Assembly (NCBI GenBank): GCA_019120475.1
Contig: DWVA01000159.1
Coordinates: forward strand, 1-37,032
Length of the DNA stretch: 37,032 bases
Direction: 5' to 3'
From: Candidatus Blautia intestinipullorum
GTDB taxonomy: Bacteria; Bacillota; Clostridia; Lachnospirales; Lachnospiraceae
In this document: piece after piece, positions 16,428 to 25,807 of the stretch
Layout of the letters: each line of letters starts with the position of its first letter
Numbering within the stretch: the first letter of the stretch is position 1
Program-made: the position numbers and the translations under genes
Notes under the pieces: generated by a model
The model's input: the letters and a program-made list of their open reading frames with translations, nothing else
Databases searched by the model: none
What the model was told of the DNA's origin: nothing

Positions 16428-16469
16428 AACTCCGGCTGTATAAAAACAGATATAAAAGGATAAAATATT

Positions 16470-17846
16470 ATGTTTCATATTATTCCGGGGAATTTTTTTG
16501 TTCCTCTGTCATCGCCAAATAAAACGGTATACTGGGACTGCATATGCAAATTGTATTCTGTGATGGAAAACCAGCTTTCCTTTGGCGTGGAAAGAGAAGT
16601 GCTGGCGGATGAACTGCAGTACTATTTTGAACAGTCGGCAGCGGCGGATATCGTGGATGAAGACTTTTCCGGGGCGGACAGCAGAGGGAAAGCAAACGGA
16701 ATCCTGAGGCGGCTGGAATTTTATGGCTGGATTGAAATTGAGACGGACAAAAGTTATGTACAGAGGGTGAATTTTAAAGAATACTCTGTGAAGCTGATCC
16801 GTACTCTTCTGGATATTTCGGAGGGAAAGCAGATCGAGTATCAGGGATATATCTATACAATCTACAGCCTGGTCCGGTCGAATACGGATCACCCGGGAAT
16901 CGTACTGATGCAGATTCTGGAAAATACAGACCTGCTTATCACGGGGCTGAAAAATCTGAATTCCAATATCAAACGTTATATCGACGATCTGACACGGCAT
17001 AAGACGGTGGCAGAGATCATGGACGCCCTGTTTAATGATTATATCACCAATATTGTGGACAAGGCATATCACCGGCTTCTGACTTCGGATAATGTGTCAA
17101 AATTCCGGCCGGAGATCATCGACAGGCTGGAGAGCAGGAGCAGAAGCCGGTCTTATCTGCAGATGGCAGCGGCGGAGCTTGCGGAGATGAAGGAGATTAC
17201 GGAAGAGGCAGCGAAGGAACTGGTATTTAAGTACCTGCACGAAATTATAGAAGCCTTCCGGAATATGGACGATATTCTCAATGAGATCAATCAGAAAAAT
17301 ACCCAGTATCAAAAGGCCGCGGTGAACAGGGCAAAGTTCCTGCTTTCCGGAGACGAGGATGTGCGGGGACAATTAAAGGAGATTCTTCTGGGAATTCACG
17401 AAAAGATCAATGAAGAAGAGATGAATTTGGGCGGTATTTACGAGATCAGTTTTCTGGAAGGGCTGGTACGCCTGTATTCCTGCAGTTTTCTTGACGAGAA
17501 ATCCTTCTATTCGCCTACAGAGGGACGGAAGGAATTTGTTCCTCAGAAACTGGAGGCACACGAGATAGACGAAGAGGCGCGGCGGCGAAAGCTTCAGAAA
17601 ATGATGGAGAAAATGAAAAGAGTTCTAAGCGCCGGAAAAATCGAAAGCTATGTTCTGGAGCAGATGGGAAACTACCGGGAAATGCAGGCTTCGAAGCTGC
17701 CTTTAGGCAGCAGTGAAGATTTTGTGAAGATCATATATGTCCGCCTGTATGGACAGAGAAAGAATCTGAAATATAAGGTGGAGCCGGGAGAGATGACGGA
17801 AGTAAACGGGTTCCGCTTCCGGGATTTTAAGATTAGGAGGAAATAG
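16470..17846 (+). CDS. jetA: Wadjet system protein JetA (MukF-like kleisin)
   Basis: A 458-residue protein opening FHIIPGNFFVPLSSPNK and IYWDCICKLYSVMENQLSFG-like sequence, which I recognise from the JetA family of clostridial Wadjet loci (the DUF5716 group, probably type III; subtype call less sure). JetA is the kleisin that bridges the SMC heads of JetC and carries the JetB KITE subunits. N-terminal residues 30-90 look like winged-helix segments, the centre is helical, and a charged helical linker (EEARRRKLQKMMEKMKRV, near 365-385) precedes a C-terminal wing. The ATG follows AAAAGGATAAAAT. First of four overlapping or abutting genes jetABCD; it lies 42 bp after the choloylglycine-hydrolase gene with no terminator, so read-through is possible. 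Confidence 0.9.
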   Translation: MFHIIPGNFFVPLSSPNKTVYWDCICKLYSVMENQLSFGVEREVLADELQYYFEQSAAADIVDEDFSGADSRGKANGILRRLEFYGWIEIETDKSYVQRVNFKEYSVKLIRTLLDISEGKQIEYQGYIYTIYSLVRSNTDHPGIVLMQILENTDLLITGLKNLNSNIKRYIDDLTRHKTVAEIMDALFNDYITNIVDKAYHRLLTSDNVSKFRPEIIDRLESRSRSRSYLQMAAAELAEMKEITEEAAKELVFKYLHEIIEAFRNMDDILNEINQKNTQYQKAAVNRAKFLLSGDEDVRGQLKEILLGIHEKINEEEMNLGGIYEISFLEGLVRLYSCSFLDEKSFYSPTEGRKEFVPQKLEAHEIDEEARRRKLQKMMEKMKRVLSAGKIESYVLEQMGNYREMQASKLPLGSSEDFVKIIYVRLYGQRKNLKYKVEPGEMTEVNGFRFRDFKIRRK

Positions 17847-17848
17847 GT

Positions 17849-18478
17849 GTGGAACTGCTGGATAAAATGCTTCAAAGAGATAAAGAAAATTTTCGGAGAA
17901 TCTGCAGCCGCCTTCTTTCCTGCTGTTTTCTCTGCAAATCAAACGCATCAAATAAATCGGATTATTATTTTGTCCTGAAATACAGAAGTGAGTTTAAAAC
18001 ATATCTGGAGATTCTCGGTTATCGTCTGGAGATAAATGAGGAGCTGGGCGTGATCCAGCTTACCAATGCTTATAACTATAACCGGCTGAACCTGAAACTG
18101 TACGAGTCGGTAATCCTTTTGATACTCAGGATTCTTTATGATGAGAAAAAGCGGGAATTATCAGTCAGCGATGAGGTGATCGTTAATCTGGGGGATATCC
18201 AGGATAAATATCTGAGTCTTCAGATACGGGAAAAAATGATCGATAAAACCACAATGAGGAATGCTTTGAGCCTGTTCCGCAGATTTCAGCTTATTGAAAC
18301 GCTGGACAGAGATCTGGGAAACGAGGAGTCCAGGATTCTGATCTATGATTCTATTCTTATGGCTGTGCGTATTGACGATATCAGGAAAGCCTATGAGAAG
18401 CTGGAAATTTACAGAAAGGGAAAACAGACAGATGAAGAAACTGACGAGAATGAAGCTGATCAACTGGCATCGGTTTGA
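17849..18478 (+). CDS. jetB: Wadjet system protein JetB (MukE-like KITE, DUF4194)
   Basis: A 209-residue protein of the DUF4194/JetB type: tandem winged-helix (KITE) folds, with the telling stretch GYRLEINEELGVIQLTNAYNYNR-like (residues about 55-78) followed by LKLYESVILLILRILYDEKKRELS. In Wadjet, JetB dimers bind the JetA kleisin and contact DNA. The start is GTG at 17849, two bases after the jetA stop and behind TTAGGAGGAAATAG. The 3' end overlaps the jetC start by 47 bases, so its acidic tail (DEETDENEADQ) is encoded over the jetC N-terminus. Confidence 0.88.
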   Translation: MELLDKMLQRDKENFRRICSRLLSCCFLCKSNASNKSDYYFVLKYRSEFKTYLEILGYRLEINEELGVIQLTNAYNYNRLNLKLYESVILLILRILYDEKKRELSVSDEVIVNLGDIQDKYLSLQIREKMIDKTTMRNALSLFRRFQLIETLDRDLGNEESRILIYDSILMAVRIDDIRKAYEKLEIYRKGKQTDEETDENEADQLASV

Positions 18479-21400
18479 AGACTGCATGATTGATTTTGGG
18501 GATTCCACGCTGCTTTCCGGAGAAAACGGAGCCGGAAAATCTACACTTCTGGACGCGATCCAATTTGTTGTCACCTGTTCCGCCAATTCCTTTAATAAGG
18601 CTGCCCATGAGAACGGCAAGAGAAAACTTACGGGATATATACGGTGCAAAACCGGGAAGGAAAACCGTCCTTATGAACGTACCGGAGAGGTGACTGCCCA
18701 TGTAGCTCTGGAGTTTTATGAAGAAAGCAGACAGAGATATTTTATTGTGGGAGCCGTTGTAGATTCCGCCTCTGAAGGTCAGGAGACTGTAGGCCGTTAT
18801 CTGATGGATAATATCAGACTGTCGGAAGATATGTTTTTTAAAAAGGATCATTCTCCCAGATCTATTTCTGAATTCCGGTCCTATAATAAGAAGATCAAAC
18901 AATGGATGAAAACCCAGGCAGAGGCAAAGAAGATGATCAAGTCCAGATTCGGCAGGATCGAGGATAAATTTTTCAGTCTCATTCCCAAGGCTCTGGCGTT
19001 TAAGCCTATTGATGACATTAAGGATTTTGTCTATTCTTATGTGCTGGACGAAAAAGAAGTGAATATTGACGTGCTCAGAGAGAATGTGCGAACCTATCAG
19101 GATCTGGAAAGAACGCTGGAATCTGTACGGAAGCGCATGGAAAAACTGGAACAGATTGAAAAATTTCATGATGAAGCTGTGGACCATATTCGCAAAGATG
19201 AAATGTATGTTTATTTTCTGGCGAGGGCGTCTCTGGATATTACGAAGAACAGGATTGAGAAGCTTCAGGCAGAGATGGGGGCGGAAGAATACCGCCTTCA
19301 GGAGACGGAAAGAGATCTGGAGGCTGCGGTAAGGGAAAAAGAACGGCAGCAGGAGATTGAGACGAATCTACGGGTGGAATTGAAGCAGAATAAAGATTAC
19401 CTGGCTCTGGAAGAGCAGGAAAAGGTCCTGGGGCGTCTGAAAGATGAGGAAAAAGCTTATCTGTCCGAAAAAAGAGAGCTTCTTGTCAGTGTGAAAAGAT
19501 CATTGAAGAGGACGGATCAGCTTCTGGAAATCACAGATGTGGACGAGTGCGTCGCAAAGTATAAAGATATTTTTGAAAAGGCGGAAACTATGCAGGATAC
19601 CGCTGCTGCAAGAGACGCGCTGGAACAGGTGATCCGGTATAAAAAGAAAATGTATGATAAGGTGCAGAGAAAACTGGCGGAAGAGCAGATTTATCTGCAC
19701 GCCCGCCGCCAGGAAATGCAGGAGCTGGACCATAAAATCGGCGATCTGGAAAGAAAGAAGCTTTCCTACCCGAAAGCAGTAACCAGGCTGTTGGAAGAAA
19801 TTGGAAAGGAATTTGCCAGACTGGGGAGAAAAGCGGAGCCCTGTATCCTCTGTGAAGCTTTGGAAATCCGCGATGAAAGCTGGCGGAACGCTGTGGAGGG
19901 TTATCTGAATACACAGCGTTTTTATGTACTTGTGGAGCCGGAAAATTTTGATATCGCTCTTGGCATTTATGATCGTCTGAGACGGGAGAAGAAGGCCTAC
20001 GGCGCAGGATTGATCAACGTTCAGAACATGGAGCAGTACGACAACGCTCCGGAGGGTACACTGGCGGAGATGGTCACATCAAAAAATAAATATGCCAGAC
20101 AGTTTATTAATATGGTTCTTGGAAAAGTACAGATGTGCGGGCGCTATGAGGATCTGAAGAAATATACGGTATCTATCACAAAAGAATGTATGAAATACCA
20201 GAACCGTGTAGCCAGCGCTATCCGTCCAGAGATTTTTAAAGTTCCGTTTATTGGGAAAAACGCTTTCAAAGTGCAGTTGGAACAGGCCAGGGCAGAGAAA
20301 AAACGTCTGGCCGGAGTCATCGAGGATAGGGAAAAGAACCTGAGAAATCTGGAACAGATTACAGAACCTTTGGAAACGGATGCCGAGATCGATATCCGCT
20401 ACCGCCTGGATGTGATCGGCAGACTGTCCAGAGTACGATCGGACATAAAGCAGTGCAAAGATAATATAAAAACATTGAAAGAGAATTCCACCCTGATCCA
20501 GAAACAGATCCAACTGGAAGCACTGGCGAAAATCCGTGGAGAATTGGAGCAGAAGGTAGGAAATCTGAATAAGGCCCAGGGAAGAATCCAGGAAAAAATC
20601 GATGAGAAGAAACGGCTGATCCTGGAAAGTACGGAAGAGGAGCGGGGAAAGCAGGCGGAGCTTAAAGAAATTGAAGAAAAAGCGGGGCAGGCTGCCGCTT
20701 CCTGGCAGAAAGATTATGAAAAGCAGACTGCGCAGAAATCCTATATACAGTTCCGGGAAAACTTTGAGCGGCGGCAGAAGGCCAACTGGACTCTGCGTGA
20801 CAAAGCCATTGAGCAGATGCGGAGCTATATGATCGAATACAAGACGGAATATAATTTCGGAGCGGCGCCTACTATGGAGGGATTTCCGGAATTTGAGAAA
20901 ATATATGAAAGACTGCGGACATCAGAGCTTCTGGAATACGAAGAGAAGGTGCAGTCCGCCAGACAGTCTGCGGAGGACGAATTCAGGGAACAGTTTCTTG
21001 CCAAGCTTCAGGAGAATATGAAGCAGGCGCAGAATGAATTTAAAGAGCTGAACAAGGCATTAAAGGACATTGTGTTCAGCAATGAAAAATACGAGTTTCT
21101 TTATATGCCAAGCCGCAGGCACCGCAGATATTACGACATGATCATGGACGATTTCAATATGGTGCAGGGAGAATCTATTTTCAGCGGGGTATTTCACGAG
21201 ACACATAAGGAAGTCATAGAAGAGCTTTTTGACCGTCTGACGATTGATAATGACAATAATGCAAAAACGCTGGATGAATTCACCGATTACCGCACTTATA
21301 TGGACTATGATATCAGGATCCTTCACACAGACGGAAGCTATTCCCTGTATTCCAAAGTCTGTGAGGAGAAGAGCGGAGGAGAAACACAGACGCCCTTCTA

Positions 21401-21674
21401 TGTAACGGTAGCGGCTTCTTTTGTCCAGCTTTACAGCAATAATATAGGCGGAGAAGCGGCCGGTCTGGTAATGTTTGACGAGGCGTTCAACAATATGGAC
21501 GACGAGAGGATAGGAGGCGTACTGGAGTTCCTGAACAGGCTTCCTCTGCAGATGATCATTGCCGCGCCGCCGGATAAAATCCAGTATATCAGTCCGTCTA
21601 TGCAGGAAACCTTACTTGTAATGACAGATGAAAAAGTAAGTTATGTGGAGGAATATTTCAATGGCGCGGTTTGA
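18432..21674 (+). CDS. jetC: Wadjet system SMC-like ATPase JetC
   Basis: A 1080-residue MukB/Rad50-like SMC protein, the DNA-loop-extruding motor of Wadjet. Walker A GENGAGKST is at residues 30-38, the ABC signature SGGET near 981-985, and Walker B VMFDEAFNNMDD with Asp1016-Glu1017 near the C-terminus, giving a complete composite ATPase. Two long coiled-coil arms (about 240-420 and 620-860) flank a hinge region near 430-600. The start ATG at 18432 was chosen because the protein then begins KKLTRMKLINWHRFED, the usual opening strand of these ATPases; AAAGGG lies 11 bases upstream. The gene overlaps jetB by 47 bases and jetD by 14. No truncation or frameshift is seen. Confidence 0.93.
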   Translation: MKKLTRMKLINWHRFEDCMIDFGDSTLLSGENGAGKSTLLDAIQFVVTCSANSFNKAAHENGKRKLTGYIRCKTGKENRPYERTGEVTAHVALEFYEESRQRYFIVGAVVDSASEGQETVGRYLMDNIRLSEDMFFKKDHSPRSISEFRSYNKKIKQWMKTQAEAKKMIKSRFGRIEDKFFSLIPKALAFKPIDDIKDFVYSYVLDEKEVNIDVLRENVRTYQDLERTLESVRKRMEKLEQIEKFHDEAVDHIRKDEMYVYFLARASLDITKNRIEKLQAEMGAEEYRLQETERDLEAAVREKERQQEIETNLRVELKQNKDYLALEEQEKVLGRLKDEEKAYLSEKRELLVSVKRSLKRTDQLLEITDVDECVAKYKDIFEKAETMQDTAAARDALEQVIRYKKKMYDKVQRKLAEEQIYLHARRQEMQELDHKIGDLERKKLSYPKAVTRLLEEIGKEFARLGRKAEPCILCEALEIRDESWRNAVEGYLNTQRFYVLVEPENFDIALGIYDRLRREKKAYGAGLINVQNMEQYDNAPEGTLAEMVTSKNKYARQFINMVLGKVQMCGRYEDLKKYTVSITKECMKYQNRVASAIRPEIFKVPFIGKNAFKVQLEQARAEKKRLAGVIEDREKNLRNLEQITEPLETDAEIDIRYRLDVIGRLSRVRSDIKQCKDNIKTLKENSTLIQKQIQLEALAKIRGELEQKVGNLNKAQGRIQEKIDEKKRLILESTEEERGKQAELKEIEEKAGQAAASWQKDYEKQTAQKSYIQFRENFERRQKANWTLRDKAIEQMRSYMIEYKTEYNFGAAPTMEGFPEFEKIYERLRTSELLEYEEKVQSARQSAEDEFREQFLAKLQENMKQAQNEFKELNKALKDIVFSNEKYEFLYMPSRRHRRYYDMIMDDFNMVQGESIFSGVFHETHKEVIEELFDRLTIDNDNNAKTLDEFTDYRTYMDYDIRILHTDGSYSLYSKVCEEKSGGETQTPFYVTVAASFVQLYSNNIGGEAAGLVMFDEAFNNMDDERIGGVLEFLNRLPLQMIIAAPPDKIQYISPSMQETLLVMTDEKVSYVEEYFNGAV

Positions 21675-22899
21675 CGTCAGAATTCTGAATAAGCTTTTAG
21701 ACTCCTATGAGCGCAGCAGTCTGGCAAAGGGAACAAATAAGGTTGCGGTACATATTGATTTCCGGTTCAATAAAAAGACGGTTCCGGAATACTTTGACGA
21801 AAGTTCTCTTGCCTATGAGGAGATCCATGACCGGGCCCATGAACTTGAGGAAAAAGGGTTTGTCCGGATTATATGGAAACGGGGAAAAGAAGATCATATT
21901 ATTGAAAAGCTGATCCTGAATGAAAAAAAAGTCACGGAAATATATCAGTATCTGGGAAGAACTTCTCATGGGGATTATGTCAGGAACACGCTGAAGCTGG
22001 TTGGATCCTTTCGGGAACAATGTACTGCTCCGGTTGCCGGAAAATTTCTTGACTGGCTGGAGGAACGGCTGCGGGGGGATCTTCCGGTAAAAGAATTTAT
22101 AGATCTGACTGATCCGGAAGAGACGGAACGACTGATCCGGGCAGTCCAGGCAGTGGAGGAGAACAGAGAGGAGCGCTATGTAAGAGAGTTTTCTATAAGT
22201 GTCTTTTCGGATAGTAAGATTTTTGAAGGACTGCACGGAAAGGTGGGGAAAATTTTTCGGAGATTTTCCCCGGAATTTCAGGAGGCGGATACGGATGAAA
22301 TCCTGGCGGAATATGGAATCTATCATACGCCGAACTACGTTTATTTGAAAGGCCAGGGAATATTGTATTTGGGAACGGACAGAAGGGAAAAAGTGAGCCT
22401 GTCACTTCTGAAACAGGGAATCGGGATTTCCGGCGATGATCTTTCCGATATCCGGATCGGAGGCACAGAAGCGGTAAAGAAAGTGATCACCATAGAGAAT
22501 CTTACCACCTTCTTCCGCTGGCAGGAGGAAAACGCCCTGATCATTTATCTGGGCGGTTATCATAATAAAGTAAGGAGAAGTCTGCTGAAAGAAATTTATG
22601 AAATTCTGCCGGATGCAGAGTACCTGCACTTCGGGGATATTGATGTGGGCGGTTTTGAAATCTACCGGGATCTTTGCCAAAAGACGGATATTCCGTTTCG
22701 CCTGTATCATATGGGAATAGAAGAACTGGAAAAGTACCGGGATTATGGGAAAAAACTGACAGAGAACGACAGGAAGCGCCTGAAGCTGCTGATAGATAAG
22801 ACAGAGAAAGAAAAGACAGAATATATTCAGACGCTGAAATATATGGAAGATCAGGGAATCAAACTGGAACAGGAGTGTATCGGTGATCATGAAACGTAG
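21661..22899 (+). CDS. jetD: Wadjet system nuclease JetD (DUF2220, TOPRIM)
   Basis: A 412-residue protein related to topoisomerase VI/Spo11-type TOPRIM nucleases. The acidic TOPRIM residues are in place: Glu279 in VITIENLT and Asp326/Asp328 in FGDIDVGGFEI, so the nuclease should be active. The N-terminal part (DVRILNKLLDSYERS, KVAVHIDF) is the JetD-specific DNA-binding/arm region. In characterised Wadjet systems JetD cuts small closed circular DNA after JetABC has extruded it, blocking plasmid transformation. The ATG at 21661 follows TGGAGGAATATTTCA and lies within the end of jetC. The original frame extends to 21643 but without a ribosome site. Confidence 0.92.
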   Translation: MARFDVRILNKLLDSYERSSLAKGTNKVAVHIDFRFNKKTVPEYFDESSLAYEEIHDRAHELEEKGFVRIIWKRGKEDHIIEKLILNEKKVTEIYQYLGRTSHGDYVRNTLKLVGSFREQCTAPVAGKFLDWLEERLRGDLPVKEFIDLTDPEETERLIRAVQAVEENREERYVREFSISVFSDSKIFEGLHGKVGKIFRRFSPEFQEADTDEILAEYGIYHTPNYVYLKGQGILYLGTDRREKVSLSLLKQGIGISGDDLSDIRIGGTEAVKKVITIENLTTFFRWQEENALIIYLGGYHNKVRRSLLKEIYEILPDAEYLHFGDIDVGGFEIYRDLCQKTDIPFRLYHMGIEELEKYRDYGKKLTENDRKRLKLLIDKTEKEKTEYIQTLKYMEDQGIKLEQECIGDHET

Positions 22900-22962
22900 A
22901 ACTGCTTATCTGGCGGAAGAGCTATAATCGGAAGACAACAGCGACAAAACAGGAGAGTTATT

Positions 22963-23838
22963 ATGTATGAACTAATACAGATTACGGAACAGAGTTACTA
23001 TATCCAGAGTCCGGCGAAGATCGGTCTGGTGAAGCTGAACGATACGGAAGTATGCCTGATCGACAGCGGCAACGACAAGGACGCAGGCCGAAGAGTAAGG
23101 AAGATCCTGGACGCCAACGGATGGACGCTGAAAGCGATATATAATACCCACTCAAACGCCGATCATATCGGCGGCAACAAATATCTCCAGGCACAGACAG
23201 GATGCAGGATCTACGCGCCGGGGATCGAGTATGATTTTACAAGGCATCCCATTCTGGAGCCGGCTTTTCTTTACGGAGGATATCCATGCAAAGACCTTCG
23301 GCACAAGTTTCTTCTGGCCCAGGAGAGCGGAGCGGAAGAACTGACGGAAGCGGCGCTGCCGGAAGGATTTGAGATCATAAAACTTCCGGGTCATTTTTTT
23401 GATATGGTTGGATTCCGTACTCCGGATGATGTGGTGTATCTGGCGGACTGCCTTTCCAGCAGGGAGACACTGGAAAAATACCGGATCGGATTTATCTATG
23501 ATATTGCCGCCTATCTGGAAACCCTGGAAATGGTAAAAAACATGAAAGCAAAGATGTTTGTGCCCGCACATGCCCCGGCAGCAGAGGATGTGTCTGAACT
23601 GGCCCGGTACAATATTGATACTGTGAAGGAAATCGGAGAGCGGATCACAGATATTTTAAAAGAGCAGCAGTGTTTTGAACAGCTTCTGCGGAGGCTCTTT
23701 AAAGAATATGGACTGACAATGAATTTTGAGCAGTATGTACTTGTGGGAAGCACTGTGCGTTCCTATCTTTCCTGGCTGAAGGATTCGGGAAGGATAGAAG
23801 CAGTGTTTGAAGACAGTATGCTGTACTGGAAAGCCTGA
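22963..23838 (+). CDS. MBL-fold metallo-hydrolase with variant metal motif
   Basis: A 291-residue metallo-beta-lactamase-fold protein. The metal motif reads THSNADHIGG (residues 62-71): His63, Asp67 and His68 are kept but Asn65 replaces the second histidine of the usual HxHxDH. Other ligands are plausible: His in LPGHFFDMVG (near 144), Asp in YLADCLS (near 162) and PAHAP near 205. Residues 215-291 form a helical C-terminal domain of the type seen in related clostridial hydrolases. The ATG follows AACAGGAGAG. It is 63 bp downstream of jetD on the same strand without a terminator; a role in the defence locus is not supported by known Wadjet composition and it may simply be a neighbour. Substrate unknown. 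Confidence 0.8.
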   Translation: MYELIQITEQSYYIQSPAKIGLVKLNDTEVCLIDSGNDKDAGRRVRKILDANGWTLKAIYNTHSNADHIGGNKYLQAQTGCRIYAPGIEYDFTRHPILEPAFLYGGYPCKDLRHKFLLAQESGAEELTEAALPEGFEIIKLPGHFFDMVGFRTPDDVVYLADCLSSRETLEKYRIGFIYDIAAYLETLEMVKNMKAKMFVPAHAPAAEDVSELARYNIDTVKEIGERITDILKEQQCFEQLLRRLFKEYGLTMNFEQYVLVGSTVRSYLSWLKDSGRIEAVFEDSMLYWKA

Positions 23839-23948
23839 CCGGAGACGGTTGAAAAGATATCCGTCATTACCAATGCCGGTATTGTTTCCTGCACACTGAC
23901 GCTGGCGTAAAGGATAATAAATTCCTTAAAATATCTGCGGTATTTGAT

Positions 23949-23976
23949 TGCCGTTCCGTTCAAAACATGGTATATT
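23949..23976 (+). promoter_or_regulatory. Promoter of the phosphohexomutase gene
   Basis: TTGCCG (23949-23954, 4/6) and TATATT (23971-23976, 5/6) with a 16-bp spacer; the -10 is extended by TGG just upstream. It lies 62 bp before the start codon. Confidence 0.5.
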
Positions 23977-24038
23977 AATGTTATCAGTTGTGATTTTTAC
24001 ACAAAAAAATATTATAAAACATGGTAGGAGTGGTAAAA

Positions 24039-25721
24039 ATGTATCAGGAAGATTATAAGCGCTGGCTGGAAGCAGACTTGGAGGATGCTGACCTGAAGCC
24101 GGAATTATCCAGAATCAACGGAAACGACGAGGAGATCAAGGAGCGCTTTGCTGTTGCTCTGAAGTTCGGAACAGCGGGACTTCGAGGCGTTCTGGGCGCA
24201 GGAACCAACCGTATGAACATTTATGTGGTTCGTCAGGCTACACAGGGACTTGCCAACTGGGTAAAGACACAGGGCGGCACACAGACAGTAGCCATCAGCT
24301 ACGACAGCCGTATCAAAAGCGATGTATTCGCCAAAAATGCGGCGTGTGTTCTGGCTGCAAACGGGATCAATGTAAGGATTTACGATTCACTGATGCCTGT
24401 TCCGGCTCTTTCCTTTGCTACACGTTATTATAACTGCAACGCTGGAGTTATGGTAACTGCTTCTCACAACCCTGCAAAATACAACGGCTACAAGGCTTAC
24501 GGTCCGGACGGCTGCCAGATGACGGACGACGCCGCTGCCATCGTATATGCGGAGATCCAGAAAACAGACGTTCTCACCGGGGCAAAATATATGTCTTTCG
24601 CGGAAGGCGTGGAAAAAGGTCTGATCCGCTTCGTAGGCGACGACTGCAAGAGAGCCCTTTATGATGCCATCGAATCCAGACAGGTTCGTCCGGGCCTCTG
24701 TAAAACAGCAGGTCTGAAGCTGGTTTACAGTCCTCTGAACGGTTCCGGACTTGTGCCGGTAACACAGGTATTAAAGGATATCGGAATTACAGATATTACA
24801 ATCGTACCGGATCAGGAATATCCCAACGGATACTTTACTACCTGCAGCTATCCGAATCCGGAAATTTTTGAGGCTCTTGAGCAGGGCCTGAAGCTGGCGG
24901 AAGAGACAGGCGCGGATCTGATGCTGGCAACGGACCCGGATGCGGACCGTGTAGGTATTGCCATGAAATGCCCGGATGGTTCCTACGAGCTGGTAAGCGG
25001 AAACGAAGTAGGCGTACTGCTTCTTGACTATATCTGTGCAGGACGTATTGAAAAGGGAACTATGCCGGAGAAGGCTGTGGCTGTGAAATCTATTGTTTCC
25101 ACACCACTTGCGGACGCTGTGGCTGAGCACTATGGTGTAGAACTCAGAAGCGTTCTTACCGGATTCAAGTGGATCGGCGACCAGATCGCTCAGCTTGAAG
25201 AAGCCGGCGAGGTTGACCGTTTCATCTTTGGCTTTGAGGAAAGCTACGGATATCTGGCAGGACCGTATGTACGCGATAAAGACGCGATCATCGGTTCCAT
25301 GCTGATCTGTGAGATGGCTGCGTACTACAGAAGTATCGGAAGCTCTCTGAAACAGAGAATGGAAGAGATCTACGCACAGTACGGACGTTATCTCAACAAG
25401 GTTGACAGCTTTGAATTCCCGGGCTTAAGCGGAATGGACAAGATGGCGGGCATCATGCAGGGACTTCGTGAAAATCCGCTTACGGAGATCGCGGGATACA
25501 AGGTTGTAAGCGTAACTGACTATACAAAACCGGAGGAGACAGGACTTCCTTCCGCAAACGTACTGATCTACAAACTGGATAATAATGAAACTGTGATCGT
25601 TCGTCCTTCCGGAACAGAGCCAAAGATCAAAATTTACTATACTACCCTTGGAAAAGATCTTGCAGAGGCTCAGGCGGAGAAAGATAAGCTGGCGGAAGCG
25701 TTGAAGCCGGTTCTGGCATAA
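24039..25721 (+). CDS. Phosphoglucomutase/phosphomannomutase (alpha-D-phosphohexomutase)
   Basis: A 560-residue cytosolic enzyme that interconverts hexose 1- and 6-phosphates, linking glycolysis with sugar-nucleotide and glycogen synthesis. All family motifs are intact: phosphoserine loop VTASHNP (Ser142), metal loop ATDPDADRVG (Asp299, 301, 303), sugar-specificity loop FGFEESYGY near 395, and phosphate-binding RPSGTEPKIKIY near 523. KFGTAGLRG near residue 42 is typical of the long PGM2-like type of Firmicutes. The start is ATG at 24039 behind GTAGGAGTGG; an in-frame ATG at 24021 lacks a ribosome site. It has its own promoter and a strong terminator, so it is monocistronic. Glucose versus mannose preference cannot be read from the sequence. 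Confidence 0.93.
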   Translation: MYQEDYKRWLEADLEDADLKPELSRINGNDEEIKERFAVALKFGTAGLRGVLGAGTNRMNIYVVRQATQGLANWVKTQGGTQTVAISYDSRIKSDVFAKNAACVLAANGINVRIYDSLMPVPALSFATRYYNCNAGVMVTASHNPAKYNGYKAYGPDGCQMTDDAAAIVYAEIQKTDVLTGAKYMSFAEGVEKGLIRFVGDDCKRALYDAIESRQVRPGLCKTAGLKLVYSPLNGSGLVPVTQVLKDIGITDITIVPDQEYPNGYFTTCSYPNPEIFEALEQGLKLAEETGADLMLATDPDADRVGIAMKCPDGSYELVSGNEVGVLLLDYICAGRIEKGTMPEKAVAVKSIVSTPLADAVAEHYGVELRSVLTGFKWIGDQIAQLEEAGEVDRFIFGFEESYGYLAGPYVRDKDAIIGSMLICEMAAYYRSIGSSLKQRMEEIYAQYGRYLNKVDSFEFPGLSGMDKMAGIMQGLRENPLTEIAGYKVVSVTDYTKPEETGLPSANVLIYKLDNNETVIVRPSGTEPKIKIYYTTLGKDLAEAQAEKDKLAEALKPVLA

Positions 25722-25757
25722 GGCATTCTGAGAGATTAAATTAGCAAATGGATTTAT

Positions 25758-25800
25758 AACTGCCGTATCTGTGGTGTTTATCACGGATACGGCAGTTTTT
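25758..25800 (+). terminator. Strong terminator after the phosphohexomutase gene
   Basis: AACTGCCGTATC (25758-25769) and GATACGGCAGTT (25786-25797) form a perfect 12-bp stem with GTG/CAC pairs inside the loop, and TTTTT follows. Confidence 0.92.
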
Positions 25801-25807
25801 AGCTAGT

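Noticed and set aside
15582-16478. 298-codon antisense frame over the choloylglycine-hydrolase gene
   Set aside because: Shadow of a well-supported gene; no ribosome site or family motif.
18381-19187. 268-codon antisense frame over the jetC start
   Set aside because: Shadow of jetC; composition rich in Phe/His/Ile as expected for a reverse frame.
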